DNA from: Nocardioides sp. T2.26MG-1
GTDB lineage: Bacteria; Actinomycetota; Actinomycetes; Propionibacteriales; Nocardioidaceae
Length of the DNA stretch: 64,000 nt
Direction: 5' to 3'
Assembly: GCF_950101795.1 (NCBI RefSeq)
Contig: NZ_CATNLZ010000001.1
Span: 131,382 to 195,381 of the forward strand
Position numbers and translations under genes: made by a program. Shown one piece after another: positions 41,466 to 50,523 of this stretch. The notes beneath the pieces are model-generated. The model saw nothing but the letters and a program-made list of their open reading frames with translations, searched no databases and had not been told where the DNA came from. Positions within the stretch are counted from its first letter, which is position 1. Each line of letters begins with the position of its first letter.

Positions 41466-42769
41466 GCGCCCTGCTCGAGAGCCACCGTCGCGAGGCCCAG
41501 CTCGCGGTCCGGCCGGTCCACCTCGGCCGGGTCGTCGGGCTGCTCGGCCTGCGGGTGACGGTCTCCGGGGTCTCCGCGGCGCTCGGCGACCTGCTCGAGG
41601 TCCGCGGTCTGGGTGGCCCGGTCCCGGTCGAGGTCGTGGCCAGCGGCGACGGGCTGCTCACCTGCCTTCCTCTCGGCGACACCACCGGCCTGCGCGCCGG
41701 CGACCACGTGATCAACAGCGGCGAGGGCCTGCGGATCCCCGTCGGCGAGGCGCTGCGCGGCCGGGTCCTCGACGGCCTCGGCCGGCCGATGGACGGCGGC
41801 CCCGACCTCGGGCACCTGCCGGTCGTCACCGTCGACCACCTGCCGCCCGCCGCCCTCAGCCGCCCCCGGATCGACCAGCAGCTCGGCCTCGGCGTACGCG
41901 CCCTCGACGGGCTCATCTCCTGCGGCCGCGGCCAGCGTCTCGGCATCATGGCCGGCTCGGGCGTCGGCAAGTCGAGCCTGCTGTCGATGGTCGCCCGCGG
42001 CACCGACGCGGAGATCTCCGTGATCGCGCTGATCGGCGAGCGCGGCCGCGAGGTCCGGGAGTTCCTCGAGAACGACCTGGGCCCCGAGGGCCTGAAGCGC
42101 TCGATCGTCATCGTGGCCACCTCCGACGAGCCACCGGTGGTCCGGCTGCGCGCCGCCTTCGTCGCCACCCGGATCGCCGAGTGGTTCCGCGACTCCGGCC
42201 GCCACGTCGTGCTGATGATGGACAGCCTCACCCGGGTCGCCCTCGCCCAGCGCGAGATCGGCCTCTCCGCGGGCGAGCCGCCGGCGACCCGCGGGTTCCC
42301 GCCCAGCGTGTTCGCGCTGCTCCCCCGCCTGCTGGAACGAGCCGGCACCTCCCCGGAGGGCAGCATCACCGGCCTCTACACGGTGCTGGTCGAGGGCGAC
42401 GACATGCAGGACCCGATCGGCGACTCGGCCCGCTCGATCCTCGACGGCCACGTGGTGCTGTCGCGCGACCTCGCCACCTCGGGCCACTTCCCGAGCATCG
42501 ACGTCCTCGAGTCGATCTCCCGTGTCGCGACCGCCGTCATCGGGCCCGAGGGCCGCCAGGACGCCACCCGGCTGCGCCGCCTGCTCGCGGCGTACCGCTC
42601 CGTGCGCGAGCTGGTCGAGATCGGCGCCTACGTCAGCGGCACCGACGCCGACGCGGACGACGCGCTCGCGCTGATGCCGCGCATCAACGACTTCCTGCGT
42701 CAGGACATGTCCGACGTGACCGACACCGCGGACACCTGGTCCGCCCTGCACGAGCTGGTGAACCCATGA
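41462..42769 (+). CDS. fliI: Flagellum-specific ATPase FliI
   Basis: 435 residues. F1-beta-like ATPase with Walker A AGSGVGKS (about 164-171), [17 protein letters not shown], Walker [20 protein letters not shown] and [15 protein letters not shown]. The N-terminal part carries [20 protein letters not shown]. It powers initial substrate unfolding at the type III export gate with FliH and FliJ. It overlaps both neighbours by 4 bases. Confidence 0.97.
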   Translation: MSALLESHRREAQLAVRPVHLGRVVGLLGLRVTVSGVSAALGDLLEVRGLGGPVPVEVVASGDGLLTCLPLGDTTGLRAGDHVINSGEGLRIPVGEALRGRVLDGLGRPMDGGPDLGHLPVVTVDHLPPAALSRPRIDQQLGLGVRALDGLISCGRGQRLGIMAGSGVGKSSLLSMVARGTDAEISVIALIGERGREVREFLENDLGPEGLKRSIVIVATSDEPPVVRLRAAFVATRIAEWFRDSGRHVVLMMDSLTRVALAQREIGLSAGEPPATRGFPPSVFALLPRLLERAGTSPEGSITGLYTVLVEGDDMQDPIGDSARSILDGHVVLSRDLATSGHFPSIDVLESISRVATAVIGPEGRQDATRLRRLLAAYRSVRELVEIGAYVSGTDADADDALALMPRINDFLRQDMSDVTDTADTWSALHELVNP

Positions 42770-43212
42770 CGAACCGAGGCGAGTCCAGCCTGCGCGGCCT
42801 GGTCCGGCTGCGCAACCTCCGCGAGCGCGACAGCCGGCTCGGCCTCGCGACCGCGCTCATCGAGGAGAACGCCGCGGCCGCCCGGGTCCGGGCGATCGAG
42901 GACCAGATGACCGACGCCCCCGAGCGCGACGTCAGCGACCTCGAGGCCTTCCGGGCCCGGCACCACCGGCTCGAGGCCCTGGTCATGGCGCTCTCGGACG
43001 CACGCGCCGCCCATGCCTCCGCCCACCAGCTCGCCCTCGCGGCCAGGAGCAGGTGGATGGAGGACCGCACCCGCCTCGCCGCGGTCGAGTCGCTCATCGC
43101 CCGGCGCGCGGCCGCCGTCCGCGTGGAGCGCCTGCGCCGCGAGAACCGCGAGATGGACGCGATCGGCGAAGACCTGTGGCGCCGCGCCCAGAGCGCCGCG
43201 GAGGTGTCCTGA
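42766..43212 (+). CDS. fliJ: FliJ-like export protein
   Basis: 148 residues, almost wholly an antiparallel helical hairpin: [28 protein letters not shown], then [36 protein letters not shown]. This matches FliJ, the stalk-like protein inside the FliI ring, by structure, length and place directly after fliI. Sequence identity among FliJ proteins is low, so the name rests mainly on context. Confidence 0.85.
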   Translation: MTNRGESSLRGLVRLRNLRERDSRLGLATALIEENAAAARVRAIEDQMTDAPERDVSDLEAFRARHHRLEALVMALSDARAAHASAHQLALAARSRWMEDRTRLAAVESLIARRAAAVRVERLRRENREMDAIGEDLWRRAQSAAEVS

Positions 43213-43214
43213 CC

Positions 43215-44207
43215 ATGAGCCTCACCGACGCCACCGCCCGGATCAGCCAGATCCAGTCCCAGCTCGCGCTGCTCGCACCCCCGGTCGCCACGACCAGCTC
43301 CTCCTCCGCCGCGTTCGCGACGTCGCTGCGCACCGCCGCCACGGCGGTCACCCCCGGCACGCTCGGCACGACCGGCACGACGGAGTCGGGCGACGCGGTC
43401 GTGGCTGCGGCGAAGAAGTACCTCGGCGTTCCCTACGTCTGGGGCGGCACCGACCCGAACAAGGGCCTGGACTGCTCCGGCCTCGTGCAGCAGGTCTACG
43501 AGGACCTCGGCTACGAGCTGCCACGCGTGTCCTACCAGCAGGCCGAGGCCGGCCGCGCGGTGAGCGGCGGTCTGGCCAACGCCCAGCCCGGCGACATCCT
43601 CGCCTTCGGGTCGCCGGTCCACCACGTGGGCATCTACATCGGCGACAACCGGATGATCGAGGCGCCGCGCCCCGGCCTGGACGTGCGGATCGGGCCCGTA
43701 TACGAGACGCCGACCGCGATCCGGCGGATCGTGCCGGACGCCGGCTCGGTGAGTCCGGTCAGCACCGTGGGCGGCACCGGCTCGCCCGCGCCGCTCGCCG
43801 CCAACGTGGCCGGCCGGGTGGCGGCGAGCACGCCGTACGCCTCGCTCTTCGAGGCTGCTGGGCAGCGCTACGGCGTCAGCGCCGAGCTGCTCTCGGCCGT
43901 GGCCCGCCAGGAGTCGGGCTACAACCCGCGGGCCACCAGCCCAGCCGGCGCCCAGGGCCTGATGCAGCTGATGCCAGGCACCGCCGCCGGGCTCGGCGTG
44001 AAGAACGCCTACGACCCGGCTCAGGCCGTCGACGGGGCCGCGCGGCTGCTGAGCAGCCTGCTCGACCGGTTCGGCTCCACGCCGCTCGCGCTCGCCGCCT
44101 ACAACGCCGGACCCGGCGCCGTGCTCCGCTACGACGGCATCCCGCCGTACCCCGAGACCACCAACTACGTCCGTTCCGTGATGTCGATGCTGGGAGCCGC
44201 CGCATGA
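43215..44207 (+). CDS. Bifunctional peptidoglycan hydrolase: NlpC/P60 endopeptidase fused to lytic transglycosylase
   Basis: 330 residues without a signal peptide, so it is probably exported through the flagellar channel. Residues 57-175 are an NlpC/P60 domain with the catalytic Cys87 in [16 protein letters not shown] and the His in [11 protein letters not shown]. Residues 205-328 are an SLT domain with the catalytic Glu233 in [29 protein letters not shown] and [13 protein letters not shown]. It could cut both the peptide and the glycan for rod penetration, the job of FlgJ elsewhere. The gene sits between fliJ and fliK and overlaps fliK by 4 bases. Confidence 0.9.
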   Translation: MSLTDATARISQIQSQLALLAPPVATTSSSSAAFATSLRTAATAVTPGTLGTTGTTESGDAVVAAAKKYLGVPYVWGGTDPNKGLDCSGLVQQVYEDLGYELPRVSYQQAEAGRAVSGGLANAQPGDILAFGSPVHHVGIYIGDNRMIEAPRPGLDVRIGPVYETPTAIRRIVPDAGSVSPVSTVGGTGSPAPLAANVAGRVAASTPYASLFEAAGQRYGVSAELLSAVARQESGYNPRATSPAGAQGLMQLMPGTAAGLGVKNAYDPAQAVDGAARLLSSLLDRFGSTPLALAAYNAGPGAVLRYDGIPPYPETTNYVRSVMSMLGAAA

Positions 44208-45478
44208 CCACCATCCCGATCGGGGCCACGGTCCCGGCGATCGACCAGGGCGCACCCGGGTCGCCCGGCAACACCGGCGGCGGAGACGTGTTCCTCGCCC
44301 TGGTCCAGGGGCTCCTTGACGCCCAGCCCGTGCTGCCGCCGCTGGCGCAGCCCGGGTCCCAGGAGGCCACCGAGGCCGCGCTCGGGGAGGTCGTGCCCGG
44401 AGAGGCCGAGGAGCAGTCCGCCGATGCGGGTCTCCCCGACCCGGCGTCGGCGGCCGCGCTGGCCGGCTCCCTCACCTCCCCGCTGATGACCGGCCTCGCG
44501 GCTGCTCTCGTGCCCGGGCTCGTGACGCCTCCGTCCGCTCCGCGCGCCGGTGACCCGAGCGTCACCGCCGACCTGGTCGGGGCCGGTGACGCCGCACCCG
44601 ACGACGGGCTGACCGCCCTCGCCGGGCCGAGCGCCGAGGTCTCGGGCGCCCAGACCGCTTCGGCGGCAGCGGTGCCGGGTCCGCGCCCGGAGCCCGCCCG
44701 GCCCGACCTGGGTGCCACGGACACCCGCCCGGCCGCCACCGACGCGACCGCCACCGACGCGACCGCCACCGACGCGACCGCCACCGACCGGCCCGCCACC
44801 ACCGACCAGCCGGCCACCACGCCGGCCGCGCCGCCGAGCGCCACAGCACCGACCGCGGCCTCGGCGCCCACCCCGGCACCGACGCTCGCCGGCGTCGCCG
44901 CGCCCACCGCGCCCGCCGCCGTGGGGACGGCCCCCACCACGCCGGTCGCACCGGTCGCCCACCAGGTCTTCCCCGAGGTCGTCAAGCTCACCACGAGCAC
45001 CGACGGGCCGCAGCGGGTGACCATCCGACTCAACCCCGAGGCGCTCGGCGAGGTCCGCGTGGTGCTCACGGAGCGTCGCGGCACCCTCGAGGTCAGCCTG
45101 AGCGCGGGCAGCGACGCCAGGCGTGCGCTGCTGGAGGGCACGCCCGAGCTGCAGCGACTGCTCGACGCGGTCGGCCGCGGCGACTCCCGCATCGTCGTGC
45201 GCGACGCGACCGGGCTCCCGGTCACGGCGCCCGCGCCGGGCTCTGCCACCAACTCGTCGTCCGGCCAGACCGGCCCGGGCACGACCTGGTCCGGCGACCT
45301 CGCGGGCGGCGCCCAGACCGGAGCCGGACGCAACGGAGCCGATACCGCACCCGACCAGGACCGGCGTCACGCGCCTGGAGGCAGCACCATCACGGACGCC
45401 ATCGCCAGCGCGACGAACAGGTCGCGGACCACCGAGACGGTCACGGGGGCCCGACCGGGCCTCGACGTGACGATGTGA
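44204..45478 (+). CDS. fliK: Hook-length control protein FliK
   Basis: 424 residues. The first 260 are Ala/Pro/Thr-rich and low in structure, with a DATAT repeat from 15-base tandem repeats at about 44744-44790. The C-terminal domain shows the FliK core [33 protein letters not shown] and ends in a Ser/Gly/Thr-rich tail. It measures hook length and switches FlhB to filament substrates. It is followed by flgD as usual. Confidence 0.9.
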   Translation: MTTIPIGATVPAIDQGAPGSPGNTGGGDVFLALVQGLLDAQPVLPPLAQPGSQEATEAALGEVVPGEAEEQSADAGLPDPASAAALAGSLTSPLMTGLAAALVPGLVTPPSAPRAGDPSVTADLVGAGDAAPDDGLTALAGPSAEVSGAQTASAAAVPGPRPEPARPDLGATDTRPAATDATATDATATDATATDRPATTDQPATTPAAPPSATAPTAASAPTPAPTLAGVAAPTAPAAVGTAPTTPVAPVAHQVFPEVVKLTTSTDGPQRVTIRLNPEALGEVRVVLTERRGTLEVSLSAGSDARRALLEGTPELQRLLDAVGRGDSRIVVRDATGLPVTAPAPGSATNSSSGQTGPGTTWSGDLAGGAQTGAGRNGADTAPDQDRRHAPGGSTITDAIASATNRSRTTETVTGARPGLDVTM

Positions 45479-45488
45479 GGAGGGACCC

Positions 45489-45971
45489 GTGTCCGTATCG
45501 GCAACCGAAGCCGTCACCCCGACCGGGATGTACCAGCCGACGGTCGCTAGCGCGTCCGCCGACGACAAGGAGATGTTCCTGAACCTGATGGTCGCCCAGC
45601 TGCGCTACCAGGACCCGATGAACCCGGCCGACTCGGGCGAGTTCCTCGCCCAGAACGCCCAGTTCACGGCCCTGGAGAAGATGCAGGACGTCGCCGACCA
45701 GACGGCGGCGCTGCTCGCTGCCCAGATCTCCTTCGGTGCCAGCGGGCTCGTCGGCCGGTACGTCACGTACCTGAACGCCGACGGGACGTCGACGGCCGGT
45801 CACGTGGGGTCGGTGACCTACGACGCCGCCGGTCCGATGCTCGTCGTCGACGGCGAGTCGGTCAGCCTCGGCCAGGTCCAGTCGGTCACTGCCGACGCCC
45901 CTGCCGGCAACCCCGACAACACCGCCGGATCCGGCACCACCCCCTCCGACGCACCCACCACCAACGCCTGA
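45489..45971 (+). CDS. flgD: Hook cap (scaffold) protein FlgD
   Basis: 160 residues. DKEMFLNLMVAQLRYQDPMNPADSGEFLAQNAQFTALEKM is the conserved FlgD N-terminal block (LxxLxxQDPxxPxDxxxFxxQ). A short beta region follows (GLVGRYVTYLNADGTSTAGHVGSV) and then a Ser/Thr/Pro tail. It caps the growing hook. The GTG start has GGAGGGAC upstream. This protein is shorter than gamma-proteobacterial FlgD because the Fn3-like part is reduced. Confidence 0.94.
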   Translation: MSVSATEAVTPTGMYQPTVASASADDKEMFLNLMVAQLRYQDPMNPADSGEFLAQNAQFTALEKMQDVADQTAALLAAQISFGASGLVGRYVTYLNADGTSTAGHVGSVTYDAAGPMLVVDGESVSLGQVQSVTADAPAGNPDNTAGSGTTPSDAPTTNA

Positions 45972-46004
45972 CCATCCGCTCCACCCACCCACCAGGAGAC
46001 ACCC

Positions 46005-46880
46005 ATGCTTCGCTCCCTCTTCGCCGGCATCAGCGGCCTGCGGGTCAACCAGACCATGCTCGACGTCACGGGCAACAACATCGCCAACGCGAACACGGTC
46101 GGCTTCAAGTCGAGCTCGACGGTCTTCCAGGACACGCTCTCCCAGATGCTCACCGCCAGCTCCGCACCCAGCGGGACCACCGGCACCGGCCTCGGCGGCA
46201 CCAACCCGATCCAGGTCGGACTCGGTGTCCAGGTCGCGGCGACCAACACGAACTTCAACCAGGGCTCCAACCAGACCACGGGCCGGCCCACGGACCTGAT
46301 GATCAACGGCGACGGCATGTTCGTCGTCATGCGGGGCAACGAGGCGACCTACACCCGGGCAGGCGCGTTCACCTGGGACCGGAACGGCACGCTGGTCTCT
46401 CCCGGCGGCGGCCGGGTCCAGGGCTTCAAGCTCGACGCGGCCGGTGCCCCGGTGACCCCCCGCACCCTCGTCGACATCGTGCTGCCCGAGGACGACGGGA
46501 CGACCCCGGTGCCGGCCGACCCCAACGAGCTCTCGTCGTACGAGATCGGCAAGGACGGCAAGCTCAGCGTCACCTACGAGGACGGCACGAAGGCGACGCT
46601 CTTCCAGGTCGCCATCGCCGACTTCAACAACCCGATGGGCCTGGCCAAGGTCGGCGAGACCAGCTTCACCACCACGGCCAACTCGGGCGATGCCGAGATC
46701 GGCGTCGCGGGCGAGGGCAGCCTCGGGTCGCTCAGCACCGGCGCGGTCGAGATGTCCAACGTCGACCTGGCCGCCGAGTTCACCAACCTCATCCTCGCCC
46801 AGCGCGGCTTCCAGGCCAGCTCCCGGGTGATCACGACCTCGGACCAGGTGCTCGAGGACCTCGTCAACATCAAGCGATAG
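46005..46880 (+). CDS. flgE: Hook protein FlgE (short form)
   Basis: 291 residues. The N-terminus LRSLFAGISGLRVNQTMLDVTGNNIANANTVGFKSS and the C-terminus [45 protein letters not shown] are the FlgE/F/G signatures. DLMINGDGMFVVMRGNEATYTRAGAF is the FlgE/G D1 core. At 291 residues it lacks the outer domains of enterobacterial FlgE (about 400), and no flgF or flgG gene is in the cluster. It could therefore supply the hook alone or also act as distal rod. AGGAGA precedes the ATG. A terminator follows. Confidence 0.9.
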   Translation: MLRSLFAGISGLRVNQTMLDVTGNNIANANTVGFKSSSTVFQDTLSQMLTASSAPSGTTGTGLGGTNPIQVGLGVQVAATNTNFNQGSNQTTGRPTDLMINGDGMFVVMRGNEATYTRAGAFTWDRNGTLVSPGGGRVQGFKLDAAGAPVTPRTLVDIVLPEDDGTTPVPADPNELSSYEIGKDGKLSVTYEDGTKATLFQVAIADFNNPMGLAKVGETSFTTTANSGDAEIGVAGEGSLGSLSTGAVEMSNVDLAAEFTNLILAQRGFQASSRVITTSDQVLEDLVNIKR

Positions 46881-46905
46881 GCGACAGGACCAAGCGTCGA
46901 TCCGA

Positions 46906-46950
46906 CGGCGTCGGTGGACCGGACCACTCAGGTCCGGACCACCGACGCCG
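46906..46950 (+). terminator. flgE terminator overlapping the flbD-mot promoter
   Basis: 20-base arms (46906-46925 with 46931-46950) with a single mismatch and a 5-base loop, 25 bases past flgE. The CTCAG -35 of the next promoter lies in the loop and right arm. Confidence 0.85.
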
Positions 46951-46955
46951 ATCAA
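46927..46955 (+). promoter_or_regulatory. FliA-type promoter for flbD-motA-motB-fliL
   Basis: CTCAG (46927-46931), 15 bases, GCCGATCAA (46947-46955), the site closest to the E. coli FliA -10 GCCGATAA. Confidence 0.8.
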
Positions 46956-46961
46956 CATTGC

Positions 46962-46982
46962 GAGCGCCACGGACGGTCGCTC
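46962..46982 (+). promoter_or_regulatory. CsrA-type hairpin at the 5' end of flbD mRNA
   Basis: The stem GAGCGCC/GGtCGCTC (one bulged T) has the hexaloop ACGGAC. A second core, AAGGA (46993-46997), overlaps the flbD Shine-Dalgarno 8 bases before the ATG. The two-site layout is the same as in fliC. Confidence 0.65.
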
Positions 46983-47005
46983 AGAACGGCCCAAGGACGG
47001 TGCAC

Positions 47006-47296
47006 ATGATCACACTCAGGCGACTCTCGGGAACGGTGTTCGCACTCAACTCCGATCTGATCGAGCGAGTCGACTCCACTCCCGACACCGTGGTCACGCT
47101 GGTGGACGGCAAGAAGTACGTCGTCACCGACACCCTCGAGGAAGTGGTCGCTGCGGTGCGCTGGTACCGCGGCGAGGTCCTCGCCCTCAGCACCTTCATC
47201 GACGTCGACACCCGGCCGCACGAGCACCAGCGCCTGGGCACCGTCACCGAGCACCCGGCTGCGCACCTGAGCCGGATCGACCGAGCTGACGCCTGA
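47006..47296 (+). CDS. flbD: FlbD family flagellar protein
   Basis: 96 residues. MITLRRLSGTVFALNSDLIERVDSTPDTVVTLVDGKKYVV is the FlbD-family block (I-L-TRLNG..F.LN.DLIE..E.TPDTVI...DG..Y.V), followed by a helix and a polar tail. This small Firmicute/actinobacterial FlbD is different from the Caulobacter regulator of the same name. Its exact role in motor assembly is not settled. The ATG at 47006 has AAGGA upstream. The stop overlaps the motA start (TGATG). Confidence 0.9.
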   Translation: MITLRRLSGTVFALNSDLIERVDSTPDTVVTLVDGKKYVVTDTLEEVVAAVRWYRGEVLALSTFIDVDTRPHEHQRLGTVTEHPAAHLSRIDRADA

Positions 47297-48063
47297 TGGA
47301 CCCGGCAACCCTGATCGGGGTCCTCGGCGGGTTCCTCGTCGTCATCGTGGCGAACATGCTCGAGGGCGGCAACCCGATGGCCCTCCTCCTGCTCCCACCC
47401 ATGCTGCTGGTCTTCGGGACCACGCTGCTGATCTCGCTGGCCGGCGGCACGACCGGCGACGCCAAGCTCGCGGCCCGAGGACTGGTCCGCGCGTTCACCG
47501 GCAAGGCACCCAACGGCGCCCTGCTGGTGCCGCACCTCGTCGCGGCCGCCGACAAGGCCCGCCGCGAGGGCCTCCTGGCCCTCGAGGACACCGTGGCCGA
47601 GCTCGACGACCCGTTCCTCGCCAAGGCCCTGACCATGGCCATCGACGGCACCGACCCCGAGGAGCTCCGGGACATCCTCGAGGCCGAGGTCCACGCGACG
47701 AAGGCCGAGTCCAGGCAGGCCGCCCGCTACTTCAACGCCTGCGGCGGCTACGCGCCGACCATCGGCATCGTCGGCACCGTGATGGGCCTCGTGCACGTCC
47801 TCGAGCAGCTCGCCGAGCCCGAGAAGCTCGGCCCCCTCATCGCCGGCGCGTTCGTCGCCACCCTGTGGGGTGTCGCGTCGGCCAACATCATCTTCCTGCC
47901 CCTCGGTGCCCGCCTGATCCGGCTCGGCGAGCTCGAGGCCGCCCAGATGGAGCTCGTCATCGAGGGTGTCGCCGCCGTCCAGGCCGGCTCCAACCCCCGC
48001 ATCGTCGCCCAGCGGCTGCGGTCGCTGCTCCCGATGGGCCAGCGCGAGGAGGAGGCCGCCTGA
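47296..48063 (+). CDS. motA: Flagellar motor stator protein MotA
   Basis: 255 residues with four membrane helices: two at the N-terminus (TLIGVLGGFLVVIVANMLEGG and a second near 28-50), a cytoplasmic domain with charged residues for FliG contact, then GYAPTIGIVGTVMGLVHVLEQL and GPLIAGAFVATLWGVASANIIF, which hold the conserved prolines and pore threonine. With MotB it forms the proton channel that drives rotation. Confidence 0.95.
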   Translation: MDPATLIGVLGGFLVVIVANMLEGGNPMALLLLPPMLLVFGTTLLISLAGGTTGDAKLAARGLVRAFTGKAPNGALLVPHLVAAADKARREGLLALEDTVAELDDPFLAKALTMAIDGTDPEELRDILEAEVHATKAESRQAARYFNACGGYAPTIGIVGTVMGLVHVLEQLAEPEKLGPLIAGAFVATLWGVASANIIFLPLGARLIRLGELEAAQMELVIEGVAAVQAGSNPRIVAQRLRSLLPMGQREEEAA

Positions 48064-48971
48064 TGAGCGCCCCGTCACGCCGCCGCAAGAGGCCGGAGGA
48101 GCCCGAGGAGCACGTCAACCACGAGCGTTGGCTCGTCACCTACGCCGACATGCTCACGCTGCTGATGGTGCTGTTCATCATCATGTTCGCGATGAGCCAG
48201 GTCAGTGAGGACAAGTACGAGGCCCTCAAGTCCGGCCTGGCCGTCGGGTTCGGAGGCCAGCAGTCGGTCCTGAACGGCGCCAGCTCGGTGCTCGAGGACG
48301 ACCTCAGCGAGTACGGCACCGAGCTGGTCTCCAGCGCCGCCTTCCGCGGGATGCCCGCCGACCAGCAGAAGATGGTCCTGAGCGCGCTCGACTCGGAGGA
48401 GAAACGACGCATCCAGGCGACCTACGCCGAGGCGGAGGCCGAGGCCAAGCGGCTCGAGGCGGTCCGCGACCAGCTGATGGCCGCCCTGCGCAGGGCCGGC
48501 CTGGAGAAGGATGTGCGGACCACGATCGATGACCGCGGCCTGGTCGTCAGCCTGGTCTCGCGGCACGTGGTGTTTCAGCCAGATATCGCGCAGCTCAGCC
48601 CACGCGGCCAGCGCGTGGTCGACGCTCTCGCGCCGGTGCTCCTCGACGTGCCCAACGACCTCCGCATCGACGGCCACACGAACCAGGAGCCGGTCAAGCC
48701 CCGGCTCTTCGCCACCGACTGGGACCTGTCCGCGGCCCGGGCCGTGACCGTCCTGCGCAGGCTCAACGAGCGGGACGACATACCGAAGCGGCGCCTGTCG
48801 CTCTCGGCCTTCGGCCACGAGCGGCCGCTGATCGACCCGGACACCCCGGGCTCACAGGAGATCAACAAGCGGGTCGACATCGTCGTGCTCCCGCAAACCA
48901 GCGTCGAGGCCACCCAGCTGATCGACGAGGTGCTGAGCGCCCGGCCGGGCGGACAGGGGGAAGAGGGATGA
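48063..48971 (+). CDS. motB: Flagellar motor stator protein MotB
   Basis: 302 residues. A basic N-terminus, then WLVTYADMLTLLMVLFIIMFAMS with the proton-binding Asp29, a periplasmic helical linker (EEKRRIQATYAEAEAEAKRLE) and the OmpA-like peptidoglycan-binding domain (RIDGHTNQEPVKPRLFATDWDLSAARAVTVLRRL, SLSAFGHERPLID, NKRVDIVVLP). It anchors the stator to the wall. The hydrophobic segment is of the proton type, but the ion cannot be proven by eye. Confidence 0.95.
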   Translation: MSAPSRRRKRPEEPEEHVNHERWLVTYADMLTLLMVLFIIMFAMSQVSEDKYEALKSGLAVGFGGQQSVLNGASSVLEDDLSEYGTELVSSAAFRGMPADQQKMVLSALDSEEKRRIQATYAEAEAEAKRLEAVRDQLMAALRRAGLEKDVRTTIDDRGLVVSLVSRHVVFQPDIAQLSPRGQRVVDALAPVLLDVPNDLRIDGHTNQEPVKPRLFATDWDLSAARAVTVLRRLNERDDIPKRRLSLSAFGHERPLIDPDTPGSQEINKRVDIVVLPQTSVEATQLIDEVLSARPGGQGEEG

Positions 48972-49459
48972 GCGTGACCACCATCAAGGCCGCCAAGGCC
49001 GCCAAGAACGCCGAGGCCGAGGACAGCTCCGAGGCCAAGGCCAAGGGCAAGGGCAAGAAGGGCGCGAAGGTCGACAGGAAGAAGCTGGTCATGATCCTCG
49101 CGGCCGTGCTGGCCGTCGCGGGAGCGGCGTACTGGTTCGTGCTGAAGCCGAGCGCCCCCGCGGACGAGGCGCCGAAGCCCGGCCACATCCTGCCGCTGGA
49201 CTCCACCCAGATCAACCTGGCGTCCGGCCACTACCTCAAGATCGGCATCGCGCTCCAGCTCGTGGAGGGTGCGCCGGAGGAGGTCGACGGCAGCAAGGCG
49301 CTGGACGCCACCATCGACCTGTTCAGCGGGCTCACGATCGAGGAGGTCGCCACCGCCCGCGACCGCCGGGCACTGAAGGAGGAGCTCGAGTCCACGCTGG
49401 AGAAGTACTACGACGAGGAGGTCATGGGGGTGTACTTCACGGAGTTCGTCACGCAGTGA
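48968..49459 (+). CDS. fliL: Flagellar basal body-associated protein FliL
   Basis: 163 residues. A Lys/Ala-rich cytoplasmic start, one membrane helix (KLVMILAAVLAVAGAAYWFVL), and a periplasmic domain with INLASGHYLKIGIALQLVEG, DATIDLFSGLTIEEVA and the end REELESTL-like LKEELESTLEKYYDEEVMGVYFTEFVTQ, typical of FliL. It surrounds and stabilises stator units. Overlaps motB by 4 bases. Confidence 0.94.
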   Translation: MSVTTIKAAKAAKNAEAEDSSEAKAKGKGKKGAKVDRKKLVMILAAVLAVAGAAYWFVLKPSAPADEAPKPGHILPLDSTQINLASGHYLKIGIALQLVEGAPEEVDGSKALDATIDLFSGLTIEEVATARDRRALKEELESTLEKYYDEEVMGVYFTEFVTQ

Positions 49460-49527
49460 GCTGAGGACCTGACCCGACAACCGAATACCGAGGAGCGAGG
49501 CGCGCGTCACATCCGCTGCCGACTTCT

Positions 49528-49556
49528 CTCAGGAACCCCGCCGAGAGGCCGATGGA
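49528..49556 (+). promoter_or_regulatory. FliA-type promoter for fliM and the export-gate genes
   Basis: CTCAG (49528-49532), 15 bases, GCCGATGGA (49548-49556). The -10 covers the ATG at 49552, so transcripts from here would begin at about the GTG at 49564. Confidence 0.7.
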
Positions 49557-49563
49557 AGTCATC

Positions 49564-50523
49564 GTGGCCTCCTCTGACGCTCCTGTCACCCAGTCCGGCA
49601 CCGCGCCTGCGGCCGACCGGCGGACCCGGCGCGCCAACGCGACCCCGCAGCTCTACGACTTCCGGCGACCCATCCAGCTCTCCCGCGAGCACTCGAGGAT
49701 GCTGCAACTGGCGTTCGACGACTTCTGCCGTCAGGCGACGACGGTCTTCACGTCGTCGCTGCGCACCGTGTGCTCGGTCAGCCTGTCCTCGATCGAGCAG
49801 CGCACGTACGCCGAGTACATCGACTCCCTCGACAGCTCGACGTACCTGACCGCGTTCTCGGCCGACCCGCTCTTCGACCGCGGTGTGCTCGAGATCCCGC
49901 TGGTCGCGGTGATGACGTGCGTGGACCACATGCTCGGCGGCCCCGGCCGCGAGGAGCAGCCCGAGCGCCCCCTCACGGAGATCGAGGCCGGCGTCGCGAG
50001 CGGCATGATCACCCGCCTGCTCGGTGAGATGCGCTACTCCATGGCCTCGATCGTCGCCTTCGAGCCGGTGGTGCGGGGCGTGGAGTACAGCCCGCAGTTC
50101 ATCCAGGTCGCCGGAGCCTCGGACGTGATGGTCGCCGCCAGCCTGGAGCTGCGGATCAACGAGCGCAGCTTCCGGATGACCATGTGCATGCCGTTCTCCA
50201 GCCTGCTGCCCCACCTCCTGCGGGCCGCCGCGCCGCTGCCGGTGTCCGAGCGCGAGCGCGCCCAGCGCGCCCGCGCCGCCGCCGAGCTGGCCGACCAGTT
50301 CGAGCGGGTCCCCCTCGAGGTCGCGGTCAGCCTGCGCCCGACGAAGCTCAGCCCCGACGAGCTCACGGCGCTCCGTCCCGGTGACGCCATCCGCCTCCAC
50401 CACCCCGCCGCCGCGCCTCTCGAGGTCGTCGTCGACGGCACCTGTTTCGCGCACGCCACACCCGGGACCAGCGGGTTCCGGCTCGCCGCCCTGATCGTGG
50501 GCACCCCGAAGGAGAACGCATGA
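49564..50523 (+). CDS. fliM: Motor switch protein FliM
   Basis: 319 residues. After a short tail, YDFRRPIQLSREHSRMLQLAFDDFCRQATTVFTSSLR begins the CheC-like core (YDF..P is the family start). The core continues with LEIPLVAVMTCVDHMLGGPG, a SpoA domain from about residue 235, and ends in LAALIVGTPKENA. No CheY-binding EIDALL motif is visible at the N-terminus. The GTG at 49564 is preferred over the ATG at 49552 because the latter lies in the -10 of a FliA-type promoter and has a poor Shine-Dalgarno distance. The stop overlaps fliN. Confidence 0.93.
   Translation: MASSDAPVTQSGTAPAADRRTRRANATPQLYDFRRPIQLSREHSRMLQLAFDDFCRQATTVFTSSLRTVCSVSLSSIEQRTYAEYIDSLDSSTYLTAFSADPLFDRGVLEIPLVAVMTCVDHMLGGPGREEQPERPLTEIEAGVASGMITRLLGEMRYSMASIVAFEPVVRGVEYSPQFIQVAGASDVMVAASLELRINERSFRMTMCMPFSSLLPHLLRAAAPLPVSERERAQRARAAAELADQFERVPLEVAVSLRPTKLSPDELTALRPGDAIRLHHPAAAPLEVVVDGTCFAHATPGTSGFRLAALIVGTPKENA

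Noticed and set aside
39584-42751. Minus-strand open frame of over 1000 codons within the fliG-fliI region
   Set aside because: A GC-rich antisense shadow of well-identified flagellar genes.
44744-44800. Tandem repeats taken as a possible CRISPR array
   Set aside because: They are in-frame 15-base repeats within fliK without spacers, and no cas genes are near.
49461-49488. CTGAG with ACCGAATAC upstream of fliM as a FliA promoter
   Set aside because: The -35 differs and the spacing is 14; the exact site at 49528 is far better.
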